The translations under genes were made by a program, and so were the position numbers. 64,000 nucleotides of DNA, from the NCBI RefSeq assembly GCF_037975245.1, contig NC_092568.1, positions 1,800,001 to 1,864,000 on the forward strand. Direction: 5' to 3'. Shown here piece by piece: positions 60,810 to 64,000 of this stretch. Origin of the DNA: Apostichopus japonicus. Lineage: Eukaryota > Echinodermata > Holothuroidea > Aspidochirotida > Stichopodidae. Each line of letters begins with the position of its first letter. Within the stretch, counting starts at the first letter, position 1. The notes under the pieces are model-generated. The model was not told the origin of the DNA and did not search any database. It saw nothing but the letters and a program-made list of their open reading frames with translations.

Positions 60810-62834
60810 TGTATTTTAACCCAATTCGATTCACTTCAATTTGGAAACCGAGAGGCAACGGCAGCTTGCTGGACTTGGCATAGTTTCATACGATCACTCT
60901 AAGCAACTTTCAACCGTAAATCACCCAAGAAGGTCTTTAGAAGAATGGAGGTATTAACTGCCATCATCGGCCTACCTGTTATTCCTTTAACTTGAAGGTA
61001 AAATTAAAGTTAATTGTTAGGCCACTGGCACTAGTACTCATGTATTATGGTTAGTGTAACGCTACCGTTGTCACGCTGGCTTTTCGCAATACACAAGTGC
61101 AATGACAGTGAGTAGCCTATAGGCTTCTACTGGGTACTGCAGTGCATTCTTAACACTAAAGTGTGCATTCTAAACACCAATTAAAAATGTGTTATGTGTG
61201 TATTGGGCTAGACTGAACAGTGGCACATAATCTTCTAATTTATTCCCAAACAAATGCTGGAACTATAAGTCTCAATAGTTTATTTGAAGTCTACACTCAT
61301 TTGGTAAAGATTTCCTGTAATATCCCATGTGAATCTAAATGGGTAGGCTTTGTGATATTGAATAAGCAAGGCTAGACCTTCAAACGTACAGTCACAGTAG
61401 GCTGAACAAATTATGTTGGCTAGTCAACGGTATTATATGTTGCGAGCAGTCAGGATGCACGCTTCAGTTCTATTTAACCTTTTCATTTATCATTTTTTAG
61501 TATTTAATTTCCGGTCACGCTCATGAAACAATTGCGACATTCCTTCACGGTCGACTTGTTTACTGTAAGAAGTATTAACCGTTTTTTCTCAGGAAAGCTT
61601 GATAGTCTGAAGTTATTATAACATGTGCTTTTAGTATACTGCCAAAAGAGTAAGTTGTTGTATTTGTATTGATATTTTATGTAGAAGTAACGGAAAATTT
61701 AGTATGTTTAGTTTGGTCTATAATTGCACGTTTTTTTTCTGTCCAATGTAGTGCAGGGTTCACTTGCGCGAATTCAAATTATTCTGTTTATGTATATGTA
61801 TATGCATCGATTCGTAGATTATGATGTTTTTTGACATTTATTTGTAATTCAAGCATATCTGTTTAGTAGCAAAGTTTAAAGGTTAAGATTAATTAGTTTT
61901 CTCTTTTTGATCCTAGATTGAATGAAACCCATTGACGTAAATAATAGATCAGATGATACAGTTTAACGCAGTTGCTAAAACTCTGGGTATTCTCTAGTCT
62001 TCGCCGGTCCATTATATACTTTAGTACTACTAGTAAGACTAAATCAAAACGACCGAAAGACAAACTTAGTGTAACAAAGTATTGATTCTCCTCTAGCCTA
62101 GGTCTAAACAGGCTTGTTATGTGAGCAAGCAAAATAACAACTAAAAACGATTAGGCCTATAAATAAGTTGGCTCAGTGCATTTCTGTTTCTAAAATTTTA
62201 TATTTTTAAAGATCATAAAAACAAACAAAGATTTAGCCCATGTTTTATTATCTCTGTATTCTGGGCATTTGATTCTGGTTGCAATGGTGATGACACTCTC
62301 GTTCAAATTTTCAGCTTTATACAGTCTGCTTCAAACTTTGGGATTGTTTTTTGAGACTATAGTGGAAGCAAATCTCACATAACTTTGTGGTGACAACTTT
62401 ATTTATTTATTTTTTCAAATGATGAATACTTTGCTGTTTCGTTTTTCCAGCAGGAATTGAAAAGCCAAATATCTAAGTCAAGGGTGAGGTTTCCTGTGAT
62501 GTACGACACCAGTGTGGAGGCAACAACAGAAGAGGAGAACTGTGTTATATATGGCTTAAAGACATGTTTTAAGATGATATATTGGTACCCTTCGCAGAAC
62601 AAAAGAGTTTATCCAAGAGTCCAAAAAGCAAAGGAACAAGTACCATAGAGAAAAAAGATGGAAGAGTGAGTTTAACTATTGTACCCAACTGTTTAATGAT
62701 ATTAAAGATACTTTTCAAAACCTGTTTTAAAAAAAAAACAGTCTAGTATATCATTTACGTGCAAGCTTCATAAGTTTGGTCAAATTTTCACTGATCTGTA
62801 GAGCGGGAGTCCAGAGGGTTTGGTTAGCTGGGAA
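60810..62834. other. Intergenic DNA, no gene confirmed
   Basis: An open stretch at 62451-62648 after a TTTTTCCAG acceptor-like word (QELKSQISKSRVRF...) could be an exon but has no recognisable domain and no partner exon. The rest shows nothing. Confidence 0.4.
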
Positions 62835-64000
62835 GGTAACCAATTGCCTGGTACATCACAATGTTCACAATGCATTCCTGTATATGAAACCTGACGACTG
62901 GCAAACCGACTGTGGTGGATGTGGCTGGGAGAGCAATTTTAAAGTCACCTAACAGCTAACCTAGATCAGTTTTCATGGTAACCACATCAAAGTAAGAACA
63001 ATGTGTCAGGTATGGCCCCAAGAGCAACAAATGGCCATCGCCAGTAATTATTGGTGGTGGGGTACCCCTGCCAGTGATCAACAATTGACCACTCACGGCT
63101 GACCTAGGTCAGCTCATGAGGTAACCACTTGAAACCTACTGGAAAATGTTGGTTAGGACTTCAGATACAAGGGATGGGCATTGCCAGTAATTTTTATTGG
63201 TGGGGTACCCCTGCCAGTAGACCCCCAATATGCCCATCCCCTCATTGACCTAGGTGAGCTCATGATTTGACCAGTTGAAACCTACAGGAAAATGATAGGT
63301 ATCACTTCATATGTAAGGATGGGCATTTCCAGTATTTTATATTGGTGGGCCACCACTGCCAGAGTCCGCCCATCCCTTACATATAGAATCCTGTCAATCA
63401 TTTTCCAGTAGTTTACAACTGGTTAAATCATGAGCTGACCTAGATCAATGAGGGGGGGGGGGCATTTTGGGGGTCTACTGGCAGGGGTACCCCACTAATA
63501 TAAAATACTGGAAATGCCCATCCCTTACATATGAAGTGATACCATTTTCCAGTAGTTTTCAACTGGTTACATCATGAGCTCATCTAGGTCAATGGGGGAT
63601 GGGCATTTTGGGGGTCTACTGGCAGGGGTACCCCACCAATAAAAATTACTGGCAATGCCCATCAGTTGTATCTGAAGTCCTAACCAACATTTTCCAGTAG
63701 GTTTCAAGTGGTTTCCTCATGAGCTGACCTAGGTCAGCCTTGAGGGGTCAATTATAGATCACTGGCAGGGGTACCCCACCACCAATAATTACTGGCAATG
63801 GCCATTTGTTGCTCTTGGGGCCATACCTGACACATTGTACTTACTTTGATGTGTTACCATGAAAACTGATCTAGGTTAGCTATCAGGTGACTTTAAAATT
63901 GCTCTCCCAGCCACACCCACCACAGTCGGTTTGCAAGTCGTCTGGTTTCATATACAGGAATGCACTGTGAACATTGTGATGTACAAGGCAATTGGTTACC
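62835..64000. repeat. Large inverted repeat (palindrome) of ~145 bp units, cut by the window end
   Basis: The left arm starts GGTAACCAATTGCC at 62835 and the right arm ends GGCAATTGGTTACC at 64000; the symmetry axis is near 63418. Paired landmarks are GGGGTACCCC at 63059-63068 with 63768-63777, and at 63202-63211 with 63625-63634. Each arm is about 530 bp. Inner parts of the arms consist of diverged ~145 bp units containing GGTACCCCTGCCAGT and CATGAGCTGACCTAG-type words. About 110 bp of one further unit sit at the junction. Arms differ by scattered substitutions. Confidence 0.93.

Noticed and set aside
62451-62648. Possible exon after a TTTTTCCAG acceptor
   Set aside because: The 5' limit is a non-ATG codon, there is no recognisable domain and no second exon in phase nearby.

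Overview
This is animal genomic DNA: AT-rich, dense in introns, microsatellites and dispersed repeats, with two protein-coding genes packed into the first ~26 kb and no convincing gene in the remaining ~38 kb. The frequent TAGGCCTA-type words, the DNA-transposon load and the gene architecture suggest a marine invertebrate deuterostome, perhaps an echinoderm. That is an impression, not a proof; no species marker such as rRNA is present.

Layout. (1) 1057-6503, minus strand: a complete five-coding-exon gene for a WD40-repeat protein that I recognise as WDR25 (376 aa predicted, all junctions in phase). (2) 6504-9985: the divergent intergenic region. It carries a dispersed ~200 bp repeat that has been split by a 2.57 kb non-autonomous DNA transposon (6750-9322) carrying eight copies of the word GTAATGCGAGTTACC. 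(3) 9986-25478, plus strand: an eight-exon gene for a 353 aa beta-propeller-like protein that I cannot name. Its introns hold two hAT-type MITEs and one TTAA-flanked element. (4) 25.6-62.8 kb: a gene desert of AT-rich DNA with AT/GATA microsatellites, two hAT MITEs in inverted orientation 2 kb apart (27922-28269, 30314-30682), a possible tRNA-like SINE (around 32.2-32.5 kb), a nested pair of DNA transposons (44069-45412 containing 44206-45052), a second copy of the dispersed repeat (45922-46121), a TTAA-flanked MITE (46415-46899), a 93 bp minisatellite (54994-55290), a hammerhead-ribozyme-like motif (59116-59154) typical of Penelope-like retroelements, and a cluster of GACTAA hairpins (60589-60809). 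(5) 62835-64000: a palindrome more than 1.1 kb long, built of ~145 bp repeat units and running off the right edge.

The two genes are head-to-head and may once have shared a short divergent promoter region of less than 1 kb; subtracting the transposon leaves about 0.9 kb between the first coding exons. Nothing in the sequence links their functions beyond both encoding propeller-type scaffolds. Exon boundaries come from reading frame continuity and GT/AG sites by eye; transposon boundaries come from terminal inverted repeats plus matching target-site duplications, most of which are exact.
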